From NCBI GenBank assembly GCA_964549765.1, contig CAZJWR010000048.1:1-27970 (forward strand): a stretch of 27,970 nucleotides of DNA. Reading direction: 5' to 3'. Positions within the stretch are counted from its first letter, which is position 1. Each line of letters begins with the position of its first letter. The position numbers and the translations under genes are program-made. Origin of the DNA: CAZJWR01 sp964549765 (GTDB taxonomy: Bacteria > Zixibacteria > MSB-5A5 > GN15 > JAAZOE01). Below are positions 8,315 to 16,950 of the stretch, piece by piece. The notes beneath the pieces are model-generated. The model did not search any database. It was given only the letters and a program-made list of their open reading frames with translations, and was not told the DNA's origin.

Positions 8315-9505
8315 ATGGAAGCATCTCTCATCAGCAGCCCGGCGGGTGTTCTGGCGGTATTGGCTGCGGTCACGTCGTTTTTCTTTCTGGCCGAGAAAAA
8401 AACCGGCTGGAAATTATTCAAGTATTTTCCGCCGTTGATATTTATCTATGTCATCCCGGTTTTGCTGTCGAACACGGACATCATTCCCAACTCCTCGCCC
8501 GTCTACGATTTCATGGGCGACAACCTGCTGCCGATGTTCCTGGTTATCATGCTCCTCGACGTCGATCTCATGGCCACCGTCCGGGTCATGGGTAAGGGCA
8601 TATTCGTCATGCTTCTGGGCACGCTGGGCGTCATGGTCGGTGCGCCCGTCGCTTACTTCATCGTCAAGACCGGCCTTGATCCCGAGGCCTGGCGGGCGTT
8701 CGGCACCCTTGCCGGAAGCTGGATCGGCGGCACCGGCAATATGCTGGCCGTGGCGCGCATGATCAACCTGGATGAAAAATCCGTCCTGTACGGGTATGCC
8801 GTTATTGCCGACAACGCCGTTTATCTCATCTGGCTGCCGATCATGCTCGGTTCGAAAAATCTTGCCGGATGGTTCGGCCGGTTTACTCGTGTTCCCGAGC
8901 AACGTCTGGAGCGCATGGAACAGGCGGCCCGGGAAATCACGCTGGATAAGGGGATGGTCCAGATGCGGCATTTTTTGTATCTGGCCTTTTTCGGTTTCGC
9001 CGTCACGGCCCTGGCGGCGTGGCTGGCGAACATGATTCCCCCGGTGCATACCGCCGCCGGCACGGCGATTGTCACCCACAGCACCTATAAAATTCTCATA
9101 GTCACCGTCTGCGGCGTGGCGCTGTCGTTCACACGGGCAAGCAAAATCCCCGGCTCGCACGCTCTGTCGATGGCTCTTGTCTATTTGTTCGTTGCACGCA
9201 TGGGCGCCAAGGCCGATCTGTCCAATATCAGCGTCGCCGTGTTATGGTTTCTGCTGGGGGCATATATCTGGATTTTCATCCACGGGGCCTTCCTGGTCGC
9301 CGCTGCACGCATATTCAAAGTGGATGTCCACACCGCCGCCATCGCTTCGGCGGCCAATATCGGCGGCGCGGCATCGGCCCCGATTGTCGCCGCCCACCAC
9401 AACAGCGCCCTTGTTCCCGTGTCGATCCTGATGGCTATGATCGGATACGCCATAGGCAATCTGGCGGGGTACGCGACCGGGCTGCTTTGTTATCTGGTTT
9501 CGTGA
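8315..9505 (+). CDS. DUF819 (YjcL-like) family membrane protein (396 aa)
   Basis: A polytopic membrane protein with about ten hydrophobic segments. Family-typical stretches are DNLLPMFLVIMLLDVDL, the glycine-rich GSWIGGTGNMLAVA near residue 135, and near the C-terminus AAIASAANIGGAASAPIVAA. DUF819 members resemble secondary transporters in outline, but substrate and role are unknown. I placed the start at 8315 because the protein then begins with a hydrophilic N-terminus and first helix in family style; the open frame upstream is charged, unrelated sequence. A weak AGGGA lies 10 bases before. Its stop codon directly abuts the stop of the convergent lipoprotein gene. Confidence 0.9.
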   Translation: MEASLISSPAGVLAVLAAVTSFFFLAEKKTGWKLFKYFPPLIFIYVIPVLLSNTDIIPNSSPVYDFMGDNLLPMFLVIMLLDVDLMATVRVMGKGIFVMLLGTLGVMVGAPVAYFIVKTGLDPEAWRAFGTLAGSWIGGTGNMLAVARMINLDEKSVLYGYAVIADNAVYLIWLPIMLGSKNLAGWFGRFTRVPEQRLERMEQAAREITLDKGMVQMRHFLYLAFFGFAVTALAAWLANMIPPVHTAAGTAIVTHSTYKILIVTVCGVALSFTRASKIPGSHALSMALVYLFVARMGAKADLSNISVAVLWFLLGAYIWIFIHGAFLVAAARIFKVDVHTAAIASAANIGGAASAPIVAAHHNSALVPVSILMAMIGYAIGNLAGYATGLLCYLVS

Positions 9506-10201
9506 TTACGGCAGTTCAATTACGCTTTGCAGACACAGCGAGTCATAATGGGGCGAGATATTCAGGCGGTTGTATTCGGCCAGCAATTGCCGATGCAGCG
9601 CAATAAACGATGAATCCCCGTAATTGAGCGGACAATAGGCTCGGCGGTCGGTACCGTACCCGATCGTGACCAATAACTGCGTTCGCCTCGTGGTTTCGTT
9701 CCACGTCCCGGCCTGCCCGATGGTGTCGCCGGGATCGACCAGAGACGCCTGCAGGATTCCCAGATTGATAACATGATTGTACACGACGGTGTATTCCGCT
9801 CCGGGAAGCGACGCCACCCGTACTTCGTAGTCGGCCTGATCGGGATTCTCAATTATCGTGTCGACGACACCATGCGTCACCGCCCGGACCGCCGCCCCCG
9901 GAATCGTGAAATATTCAAATGCGGCCGATCGGAAAACGTTGTCCGGCGGAATCAGCGCGCCAAACGGGGTGATCACCGGCGATCCGGAATCGATCATGAT
10001 ATCGCCGAAGGAGGAATCGGCCGGGTCGTAGGCAATATCGACCGGTGTCATGGAAAACACCGGCGGCACCGACGCCTCCGGGCTGGTTTTATCCTTGCAG
10101 GAAAGCAGCGTTATCATGAACAGAAGAACCGCCGTCAATAAGATGATGAATGGGTGAACATAGATGGGACGAGCCTTTGATATCGTACCGTGATTCATCA
10201 T
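9506..10201 (-). CDS. Lipoprotein with degenerate M23/LytM-like domain
   Basis: An N-terminal hydrophobic helix ends in LLSC, a lipobox, so the mature protein is probably lipid-anchored. The central part (PGAAVRAVTHGVVDTI, then YTVVYNHV, then VDPGDTIGQAG) has the strand pattern of M23 peptidase/LytM folds. The first zinc-binding His-Asp pair is not evident, and the usual HxH is reduced to a single His. It may therefore be a non-catalytic binding domain; the M23 likeness is my inference. Three ATG codons stand in a row (10204, 10201, 10198) after GGAGG (10212-10208). Spacing favours the second or third; I give the second. The first overlaps the stop of the upstream gene as ATGA, indicating translational coupling. 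Confidence 0.78.
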   Translation of the reverse strand: MMNHGTISKARPIYVHPFIILLTAVLLFMITLLSCKDKTSPEASVPPVFSMTPVDIAYDPADSSFGDIMIDSGSPVITPFGALIPPDNVFRSAAFEYFTIPGAAVRAVTHGVVDTIIENPDQADYEVRVASLPGAEYTVVYNHVINLGILQASLVDPGDTIGQAGTWNETTRRTQLLVTIGYGTDRRAYCPLNYGDSSFIALHRQLLAEYNRLNISPHYDSLCLQSVIELP

Positions 10202-11715
10202 CATTCCCCTCCATTGATCGGCGGCTTGATTGCCGGCGGTCTGCGATAGACGGTCATAAATTTATCGGAATAGACTTTTTCCCACCATCCGTCAAGCTGC
10301 CCGAATATCGGCGCCGTGTCATTGAAAAATGATACGGCATAATTAATACTGTATAACATACAAAGCTGATTGATCGTATCCCGGCTCGCGCTGGTCATCA
10401 GGACTTCGTGGTTGTTTTTCATCTCTTCGGACAGGGCGCCAGGAAGCTGGAAATATTCGCCGGACCGGGCCCCGATCAGGCTGCGGGCGGGGAAATACGG
10501 CAATATATAATTGCGATAACCTTTGCTCGTGGCCAGAACGAATTTGCCTGGTTGCAGGTATTGCATCAGCTTCGGGTGGACGTGCGACTCAATATACTCG
10601 AACGACCCATATGGCTCCACCCGCCGGGCATAATACCGGGTGGTTTGTACGACCTGATCGGTCGTGCTGTACAGCGCCAGCAGAGCGACCGCCGCGTATG
10701 CCGGACGACGATACTGCTTTTGCGATAGCAGCCATTGAACGGCATACGCCATGGCGAATATCGAAAAGATATATAAAATCCGCGAGGCATATTGGGCGCT
10801 GAAATGATAGAACGTGAACAGGTAGGCCGCCAGCGCGATGAGGGGAAAGGGATGACGACTCTTTGATCGAATATAGCCGATCGTAGCCGCGGCAAGGATG
10901 ACCACAACGAGGCCTGTATGCCAATCCAGAAATGCGCGGTCGGCGGGTGCCAGAAAATTCCGTACCAATGACCCGGCCCAGGCGAAATCGGGAAAGCCCC
11001 GCCACAGCGCGAAGGTAGATGCCTGTCCGAGCGAATTGGCGGCATAGAATGAGAGAACGACATACATCTGGTAGAAGAACGGTACCATGGTAACGATAAG
11101 CGTTCCCGCCATCACCAAGAAGCGCCGATAGTCGCGCCGAAAATAGAGGTCATAGAGAAACGCAAATCCGATCAAAAACAGGTACCCCGGTGACACGAGA
11201 TAGGCCACTCCCCACAGAAACGCCGTCAGGATGGACATACCGATAGTCGCACGATTGCGGAAAAACAGCCACAGGCCGGCCAGGAATATCGACAGGGAGA
11301 AAGTGAACGATGACGCCAGAAACAAATAGCTCGATCCCATATAACGATTTATAAACGGGATCATAAGGACGGTGATGGCCGCGATGTTTGGCGGAAAAAG
11401 ATTCCGCAATGCCAGATAGGCGAACAATCCGATCAGGAAAACGTCAACCAGCGAGATCCAGAAAAGGATCGTATCGATCTGCATGCCCAGCCGCATAAAA
11501 CGCGAAAGCAGAAAATGGTAATAGGGCGGATGAAGGGTCTGGATGCCGGTCACGGGATCGGCGTAAAGATGGCCGTTCATTACCCATAACGCCTTGGCCT
11601 TGACATACATCAGGTCGGGACTGAGATAATACTGCGGGGTATGATAATACAGATACGGCGCCGCGATCAGGACGAACCCGGCGATCAGAATCCACACGTG
11701 GATATGCTTTTTCAT
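10201..11715 (-). CDS. Polytopic membrane protein, GT-C glycosyltransferase-like (504 aa)
   Basis: The N-terminal two thirds hold about ten membrane segments; the last about 130 residues (from SFEYIESHVHP) form a soluble domain. The layout, with SPDLMYVKAKA in the first external loop and HPPYYHFLLSRF shortly after, resembles GT-C enzymes (PMT/ArnT-like, DUF2029-like) that use polyprenyl-linked sugars. I cannot name a substrate. It begins 15 bases after the stop of secA and ends overlapping the start of the lipoprotein gene, so the three are probably co-transcribed. No clear Shine-Dalgarno precedes the ATG. Confidence 0.72.
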   Translation of the reverse strand: MKKHIHVWILIAGFVLIAAPYLYYHTPQYYLSPDLMYVKAKALWVMNGHLYADPVTGIQTLHPPYYHFLLSRFMRLGMQIDTILFWISLVDVFLIGLFAYLALRNLFPPNIAAITVLMIPFINRYMGSSYLFLASSFTFSLSIFLAGLWLFFRNRATIGMSILTAFLWGVAYLVSPGYLFLIGFAFLYDLYFRRDYRRFLVMAGTLIVTMVPFFYQMYVVLSFYAANSLGQASTFALWRGFPDFAWAGSLVRNFLAPADRAFLDWHTGLVVVILAAATIGYIRSKSRHPFPLIALAAYLFTFYHFSAQYASRILYIFSIFAMAYAVQWLLSQKQYRRPAYAAVALLALYSTTDQVVQTTRYYARRVEPYGSFEYIESHVHPKLMQYLQPGKFVLATSKGYRNYILPYFPARSLIGARSGEYFQLPGALSEEMKNNHEVLMTSASRDTINQLCMLYSINYAVSFFNDTAPIFGQLDGWWEKVYSDKFMTVYRRPPAIKPPINGGE

Positions 11716-11730
11716 AAGGCGAAGGGCCGG

Positions 11731-14700
11731 CTATGATGCTTCCCGCCCGTGACACTTTTTGTATTTTTTGCCCGAACCGCAGGGGCAGGGGTCGTTCCGG
11801 CCGACCTTGGGAATATCACGTTTGAATGGCTGTCGTTTGCCCCGTTCGCTGGCCTCGGCCATGGGGCTGATATCTATCCCGGATGATTGGCTCCCGCCGC
11901 CGGTCCCGGCCGGACCGCTTTGCTGGGTCGCCGAAGAAAATCCCATCCCGGTGGCGTCGGCATGGCTGGCTACCAGGGCCGGCTGGCGACGCCGCTCCTC
12001 GCGGGTCGGCTCCGGCACGCGCAACCGCATGCGAAAGACTTTCCCGACCGTTTCGCGATCGATCTGATCGATCAGATTGCGAAACATCTCGAACGCTTCC
12101 TTCTTGTACTCCAACAGCGGGTCGCGCTGGCCGTAGGCGCGAAGGTTGATACCGGTCCGGAGTTCGTCGATCTCATTGAGGTGATCCCGCCAGTACTGAT
12201 CGATGGTGACCAGGGCCGCGTACTTTTCGAGCTGGCGCATCGTCTCGGCGCCGTAGGCTTCCTCTTTTTGCTGAAAGATAATCGTGACGGCCTTCTTGAT
12301 TTCGTCGAACAGTTTCTCTCGGGTCAACTGCGGGATATCTTCCTTGTGAATCTGAAGGTTAAGGAGGAAGATATATCGCAGTTGTCTCTGGAGTTCCGGG
12401 ACGTTCCATCGTTCGGGATAATCGTCGTCGGGACAGTTTTCCTCGACGACCATCCCGATCGTATTGTCGATCAGATCCAGAATGGTTTCTTTGATGTCGG
12501 GATCTTCAAGCGCCTGCAGGCGGCGGCCGTAAATGACCTGCCGCTGCTGATTCATGACATCGTCGTATTTCAGGGTATGTTTGCGGATGGCGAAATTCTG
12601 CGCCTCGACGCGCTTCTGCGCCCGTTCGATGGCCCGCGAAATCATCGAGTGGGTGATCACCTCGCCTTCCTCGACGCCCAGGCGGTCCATGACGCTGGCG
12701 ATTCGGTCGGAACCGAACAGGCGCATCAGGTCGTCTTCGAGCGACAGGAAAAACTGCGATGATCCCGGGTCGCCCTGACGGCCCGACCGGCCGCGTAACT
12801 GGCGGTCGATCCGGCGCGCCTCGTGCCGTTCGGTGCCCAGGATATGCAAACCGCCGAGATCGGCGACGCCTTTACCCAGCTTGATATCGGTGCCGCGCCC
12901 GGCCATATTGGTGGCAATCGTCACCGATCCCGATTTGCCGGCGTTGGAGACGATTTCCGCTTCCTGCTGGTGACGGCGGGCATTGAGAACGTTGTGGGGA
13001 AGACCGACCCGTTTGAGCATTCGCGACAATACCTCGGATACGTCGACCGATATGGTTCCGACCAGAACCGGCCGGCCCACGTTGTGAAGCCGGACGATTT
13101 CTTCGATGATGGCGTTGTATTTCTCCCGGCGGGTGCGGTATATTTGGTCTTGCATATCATCCCGGCTGACCGGGCGATGGGTCGGAATGACCACCACGTC
13201 CATTTTGTAAATGTCGAAAAATTCGGACGCTTCCGTCTCTGCGGTACCAGTCATGCCGGCCAGTTTTTCGTACATGCGGAAGAAATTCTGCAGGGTGATC
13301 GTTGCCAGCGTCTGCGTCTGCGCTTCGACTTTGACCCCCTCCTTGGCCTCGATCGCTTCGTGCAGCCCGTCGGAATAACGACGGCCGGGCATTAAACGCC
13401 CGGTGAACTCGTCGACAATCATCACCTTGCCTTCTTGCACGACGTACTCGACGTTTTTCTCAAACAAGGAATGGGCTTTGAGCAGCTGACTGATATTGTG
13501 CACCTTCTCGGAACGCAGGCCGTAATTATGATAAGCCTCGTCGGCTTTCCGCGCTTTCTCCTCTTCGGACAGCGACTCGTCGCCTTCAATGGCTGACAAT
13601 TCCTCGGATATATCGGGAATGATAAACAGGTCCTGGATTTCCTTGGGGAACTGGGCCCGGCCGTTATCGGTCAAATTGATGGAGTTTTCGCGTTCGTCAA
13701 TGGCGTAATACAGCTCTTCATCCAGTTCGTGCAGGCGCTTTTCGCGCATCAGCGACGCCTCGACCTGCTGGATCAGTTTCTTGACACCGGTTTCCTTGAT
13801 GAGTTTCAGATATTTCTTATGCTTGGGCGCGCCCCGGCTCGCCGCCAGCAGGTTATAGCCGATCTTGTAATTGTCGGAATTTTCCTCCTGCATCAATTTT
13901 TCCGCTTCGGCGATATACTGCCCGACCAGATTGTTCTGCTTGCGCACCAGCTCGCTCACATATGGCTTCATCTCGTTGTACCGGCCCGTATCGGGATTGT
14001 CCACCGCCCCGGAAATAATCAGCGGCGTCCGCGCCTCGTCGATAAGCACCGAGTCGACCTCGTCGACGATGGAGTAATGGAACATCTTGGGTGGTTCGTT
14101 TTCCTTGACGGGAAGAGCCGTCTTCCGCAGATACCGGTGCACCCGGTCCTCGATACGCTGAACCATGTTGTCGCGAAGATAATCGAAGCCAAATTCATTA
14201 TTCGTCCCGTAGGTGATGTCGCAGGCGTACTGCTCTTTGCGCTGCTGGGGGTCCATATCGTGCTGGATACACCCCACCGTCAGGCCGAGGACTTCGAAAA
14301 TTTTGCCCATCCAATGGCTGTCGCGAAGGGCCAGGTAATCGTTGACCGTCACCAGGTGACAGCCCTTGCCGGTCAGGGCGTTGAGATACAACGGCATCGT
14401 CGCCACCAGCGTTTTTCCTTCGCCGGTGGCCATTTCTGCGATGCGTCCCTGGTGCAGGACGACGGCGCCGATCAACTGGACGTCATAAGGAACCATGTCC
14501 CAGGCCGTTTCGATGCCGGCCACGTCCCAGGATTTTCCGGCCAGCCGTTTGCAGGCTTGTTTGACGACGGCAAACGCTTCGGGGAGAATATCGTCCAGCG
14601 TTTCGCCGTCATCCAGCCGGGACCGGAACTCGTCGGTTTTTCCCCGCAACTGTTCGTCGGTCAACGACTCGAAATCGTCGCAATGTCTATTTATTTCCTG

Positions 14701-14772
14701 AACGATCGGACTGATTTTTTTCACGTCCCGATCATGCTTGGTGCCGAATATTTTTGTTATCAGTTCCTTCAT
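11731..14772 (-). CDS. secA: Protein translocase ATPase SecA (1013 aa)
   Basis: SecA is the motor that drives preproteins through SecYEG. Visible hallmarks are Walker A ATGEGKT (115-121), DEVDSVLIDEARTPLIISG (from 237), EFTGRLMPGRRYSDGLHEAI, the GMTGTA and TNMAGRGTDI helicase motifs, and QLRGRSGRQGDPGSS. A C-terminal zinc site NDPCPCGSGKKYKKCHG (Cys996, Cys998, Cys1007, His1008) binds SecB or ribosomes in relatives. It is about 110 residues longer than E. coli SecA. Part of the excess is a segment around 260-360 (KHKKYLKLIKETG and following), which I associate with FCB-group SecA. The linker before the zinc site is Gly/Ser-rich. The gene diverges from rsgA. Confidence 0.98.
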   Translation of the reverse strand: MKELITKIFGTKHDRDVKKISPIVQEINRHCDDFESLTDEQLRGKTDEFRSRLDDGETLDDILPEAFAVVKQACKRLAGKSWDVAGIETAWDMVPYDVQLIGAVVLHQGRIAEMATGEGKTLVATMPLYLNALTGKGCHLVTVNDYLALRDSHWMGKIFEVLGLTVGCIQHDMDPQQRKEQYACDITYGTNNEFGFDYLRDNMVQRIEDRVHRYLRKTALPVKENEPPKMFHYSIVDEVDSVLIDEARTPLIISGAVDNPDTGRYNEMKPYVSELVRKQNNLVGQYIAEAEKLMQEENSDNYKIGYNLLAASRGAPKHKKYLKLIKETGVKKLIQQVEASLMREKRLHELDEELYYAIDERENSINLTDNGRAQFPKEIQDLFIIPDISEELSAIEGDESLSEEEKARKADEAYHNYGLRSEKVHNISQLLKAHSLFEKNVEYVVQEGKVMIVDEFTGRLMPGRRYSDGLHEAIEAKEGVKVEAQTQTLATITLQNFFRMYEKLAGMTGTAETEASEFFDIYKMDVVVIPTHRPVSRDDMQDQIYRTRREKYNAIIEEIVRLHNVGRPVLVGTISVDVSEVLSRMLKRVGLPHNVLNARRHQQEAEIVSNAGKSGSVTIATNMAGRGTDIKLGKGVADLGGLHILGTERHEARRIDRQLRGRSGRQGDPGSSQFFLSLEDDLMRLFGSDRIASVMDRLGVEEGEVITHSMISRAIERAQKRVEAQNFAIRKHTLKYDDVMNQQRQVIYGRRLQALEDPDIKETILDLIDNTIGMVVEENCPDDDYPERWNVPELQRQLRYIFLLNLQIHKEDIPQLTREKLFDEIKKAVTIIFQQKEEAYGAETMRQLEKYAALVTIDQYWRDHLNEIDELRTGINLRAYGQRDPLLEYKKEAFEMFRNLIDQIDRETVGKVFRMRLRVPEPTREERRRQPALVASHADATGMGFSSATQQSGPAGTGGGSQSSGIDISPMAEASERGKRQPFKRDIPKVGRNDPCPCGSGKKYKKCHGREAS

Positions 14773-14813
14773 ATCTCACTTTGTCCGTATTTTGTCGCGA
14801 TTATCAGGTAATA

Positions 14814-14874
14814 ACGCGCCAAAATGGAGATGGTGCAACTATATTTTCCCGTGGTTTTATACTCATTGGCGCGT
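14814..14874. repeat. Inverted repeat in the secA-rsgA divergent region
   Basis: ACGCGCCAA (14814-14822) and TTGGCGCGT (14866-14874) are perfect 9-base inverted copies, 43 bases apart, just upstream of secA. They could be paired operator half-sites or the stem of a leader RNA of secA. The rest of 14773-15073 holds the rsgA promoter and leader; no small gene is seen. Confidence 0.4.
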
Positions 14875-14895
14875 CGCAAGTTGCGTCGGAGAAGG

Positions 14896-14924
14896 TTGAC
14901 CGCCTCCGACCGAAGTGCTATATT
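14896..14924 (+). promoter_or_regulatory. Sigma70-like promoter for rsgA-mce-GH57
   Basis: TTGACC, a 17-base spacer and TATATT (14919-14924) predict a start near 14931 and a leader of about 140 bases before rsgA. The leader contains a short palindrome (TCCGGC-A-GCCGGA near 15003-15015) without a T-run. This is the only good plus-strand promoter I see before the next transcription unit. Confidence 0.6.
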
Positions 14925-15073
14925 CCGGCGAGCCGGTACTCCGGACAGAATAAGCCACACCGGCGGCGTGCGCTTGATACGTAACAATTATGATATATGT
15001 AAATCCGGCAGCCGGAAAATAAATAATCGGCGCCGGGAATTATCGCATCTGTCCTTATGGCGGCTGAGAGAGT

Positions 15074-16030
15074 ATGACCGAAGGACCGATTGAAGGAATA
15101 GTCACCCGGGGGCACGGCAACCGTTTTGTCGTGTACGCCGGCGGTCGCTGCTATTCCTGCCAGATGCGTAAAAAAATCAAATTCAAAACCGAACATACTA
15201 CCCCGGTTGCGGTAGGCGATGATGTGCTGGTGACGGTTATTGACGACCATGAAGCCGTGATCGAAGAAGTCTGCGAACGCCGCTCGGTTTTATCCCGCCC
15301 GGCCGTCGGACAGGAAACGACCGAACACGTGCTGGCCGCAAATATCGACGTCCTGATCGCGGTTACTTCCGCCAAAGAACCGGCCTTCAAGCCCGGCCTC
15401 ATCGACCGCTTTCTTATCGCCGCCGAATCGGGCCATCTGATGCCGGCCGTCGTTATCAACAAAATCGATCTCGGCCTGGAGGATGAAGCCATAAAGACGG
15501 CTCAAGTCTATCGCGAACTCGGTTATGATGTTTTTCTGACCTCGGCCGTGGATGGCAGCGGTTTGGACGAATTCGGGGATTTCCTTAACGATCATCGCTC
15601 GATTATGGCCGGTCATTCGGGGGTCGGCAAATCGACCATCCTCAACCGCCTGCTTCCCGGAACCGAGCTGCCGACCCGGGAAATATCGCACAGCACCGGG
15701 CGGGGCCGTCATACGACCAGCCATATCGAACTGTTTCGCCTTCCCGGCGGCGGTTTCATCATCGACAGCCCGGGCATCAAGGTGCTCGGCCTGTGGCAGG
15801 TCGACCGGGACGACCTCTCCTCGTATTATCCGGAAATAGCCGCATTGGAGGACGACTGCCGATTTCCGCATTGCAGCCATATCCATGAGCCGGATTGCGC
15901 CGTCCGGGCGGCCGTGGACGACGGCGCCGTCGCGGCGGTACGGTATCGGAATTACGTTCAAATATATGAATCACTCTGTTCGCAAAATCGTGTGTGGAAG
16001 CAAAGGAATCGGCCCTCGGAGCCGACATAA
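15074..16030 (+). CDS. rsgA: Small ribosomal subunit biogenesis GTPase RsgA (318 aa)
   Basis: RsgA is a circularly permuted GTPase that checks maturation of the 30S decoding centre. The permuted order is visible: an N-terminal OB-fold (about 1-75), then G4 NKID (129-132), G1 GHSGVGKST (180-188), a switch region with the STGRGRHTT run, and G3 DSPG (231-234). A C-terminal zinc knuckle has Cys262, Cys267, His269 and Cys275. Length is usual for the family. GAGAG lies just upstream of the ATG. The MCE gene starts 15 bases after its stop. Confidence 0.96.
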   Translation: MTEGPIEGIVTRGHGNRFVVYAGGRCYSCQMRKKIKFKTEHTTPVAVGDDVLVTVIDDHEAVIEEVCERRSVLSRPAVGQETTEHVLAANIDVLIAVTSAKEPAFKPGLIDRFLIAAESGHLMPAVVINKIDLGLEDEAIKTAQVYRELGYDVFLTSAVDGSGLDEFGDFLNDHRSIMAGHSGVGKSTILNRLLPGTELPTREISHSTGRGRHTTSHIELFRLPGGGFIIDSPGIKVLGLWQVDRDDLSSYYPEIAALEDDCRFPHCSHIHEPDCAVRAAVDDGAVAAVRYRNYVQIYESLCSQNRVWKQRNRPSEPT

Positions 16031-16045
16031 TAAAAAAGGAAAACT

Positions 16046-16948
16046 ATGGCCGCCAAAAATATAGAGATCAAAGTCGGGATCCTCGTGCTGGCCGGTGCGG
16101 CGGTGCTGATTGCCGCCATCTGGCTGGCCAAAGGCTACCGCTTCGGACAAGAGTTTTATTCCGTATCAGTTGTGTTCCCGGAGGTCGGCTCGTTATCGAC
16201 CGGGGACCCGGTTTCGGTGTCGGGCGTCAATAAGGGAAAGGTACAGACTATCAAACTCTATAAGGGCGGTGTGCTGGTGACCATGGAACTGTCACAGGAC
16301 GTCGAATTGAAACAGGATGCCACGTTCACGATCAAGAACCTCGGCCTGATGGGCGAACGATTCATTTCCATCAAGACCGGCAAATCCGAGACGCCGCTCG
16401 ATATATCCCAGATGGCCAAGGGGAACACGGAGGCGGGCATCCCCGAAGTGATGGGTACGATGGGCCAGGTGATTCAGCAATTGAATCAGCTCGTCGAAAA
16501 GCTCGATCAGACCATCGCCTCGCCGGCGACGCTTGACAAGTTCTCCCGGACGATCACCGATCTGCAGCAACTGTCGTCGCGGCTCGATTCCGCCACCAAA
16601 CATAACGCCCCCAAAATCGACCGGACCATCGATAATTTCGCCGAACTTTCCGCAACGTTCAAGAACGGCGTCGACCGCAATGAAAAATACGTCGATACCG
16701 CGGTGCAGAATATCGATATCGCCTCCCGGCGTCTGGTCAAACTTACCGACGACATGGAGGAAGCCTCGAAACGCTTCAAATCCTTTGCCACCGACCTCGA
16801 TGAATCCCAGGGATCGCTGCGGCTGCTGCTGGAAGACCGGCGGCTCTATGACGACCTGCGCCGCGCCGCTCTGAACCTGGATAGCCTGGTCGTCGATATC
16901 CGGCAGAATCCCAAGAAATATATCAGCTTCAGCGTGGAGTTATTCTAA
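16046..16948 (+). CDS. MCE/MlaD-family lipid-transport protein (300 aa)
   Basis: One N-terminal membrane helix (about 9-27) is followed by a single MCE domain (about 38-115; FPEVGSLSTGDPVSVSGV and IKNLGLMGERFISI are typical). A long helical, coiled-coil-like tail (about 130-290) completes the protein, which would stand in the periplasm anchored in the inner membrane. MlaD-type proteins form hexameric rings and carry lipids between membranes, normally with the MlaE permease and MlaF ATPase. Neither is in this window, so it is an orphan here. AAAGGA precedes the ATG at good distance. It sits between rsgA and the GH57 gene with 2 bases before the latter. Confidence 0.92.
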   Translation: MAAKNIEIKVGILVLAGAAVLIAAIWLAKGYRFGQEFYSVSVVFPEVGSLSTGDPVSVSGVNKGKVQTIKLYKGGVLVTMELSQDVELKQDATFTIKNLGLMGERFISIKTGKSETPLDISQMAKGNTEAGIPEVMGTMGQVIQQLNQLVEKLDQTIASPATLDKFSRTITDLQQLSSRLDSATKHNAPKIDRTIDNFAELSATFKNGVDRNEKYVDTAVQNIDIASRRLVKLTDDMEEASKRFKSFATDLDESQGSLRLLLEDRRLYDDLRRAALNLDSLVVDIRQNPKKYISFSVELF

Positions 16949-16950
16949 CT

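Noticed and set aside
13729..14811. Plus-strand open frame of 360 codons opposite secA
   Set aside because: It is a shadow of secA, with no recognisable motif.
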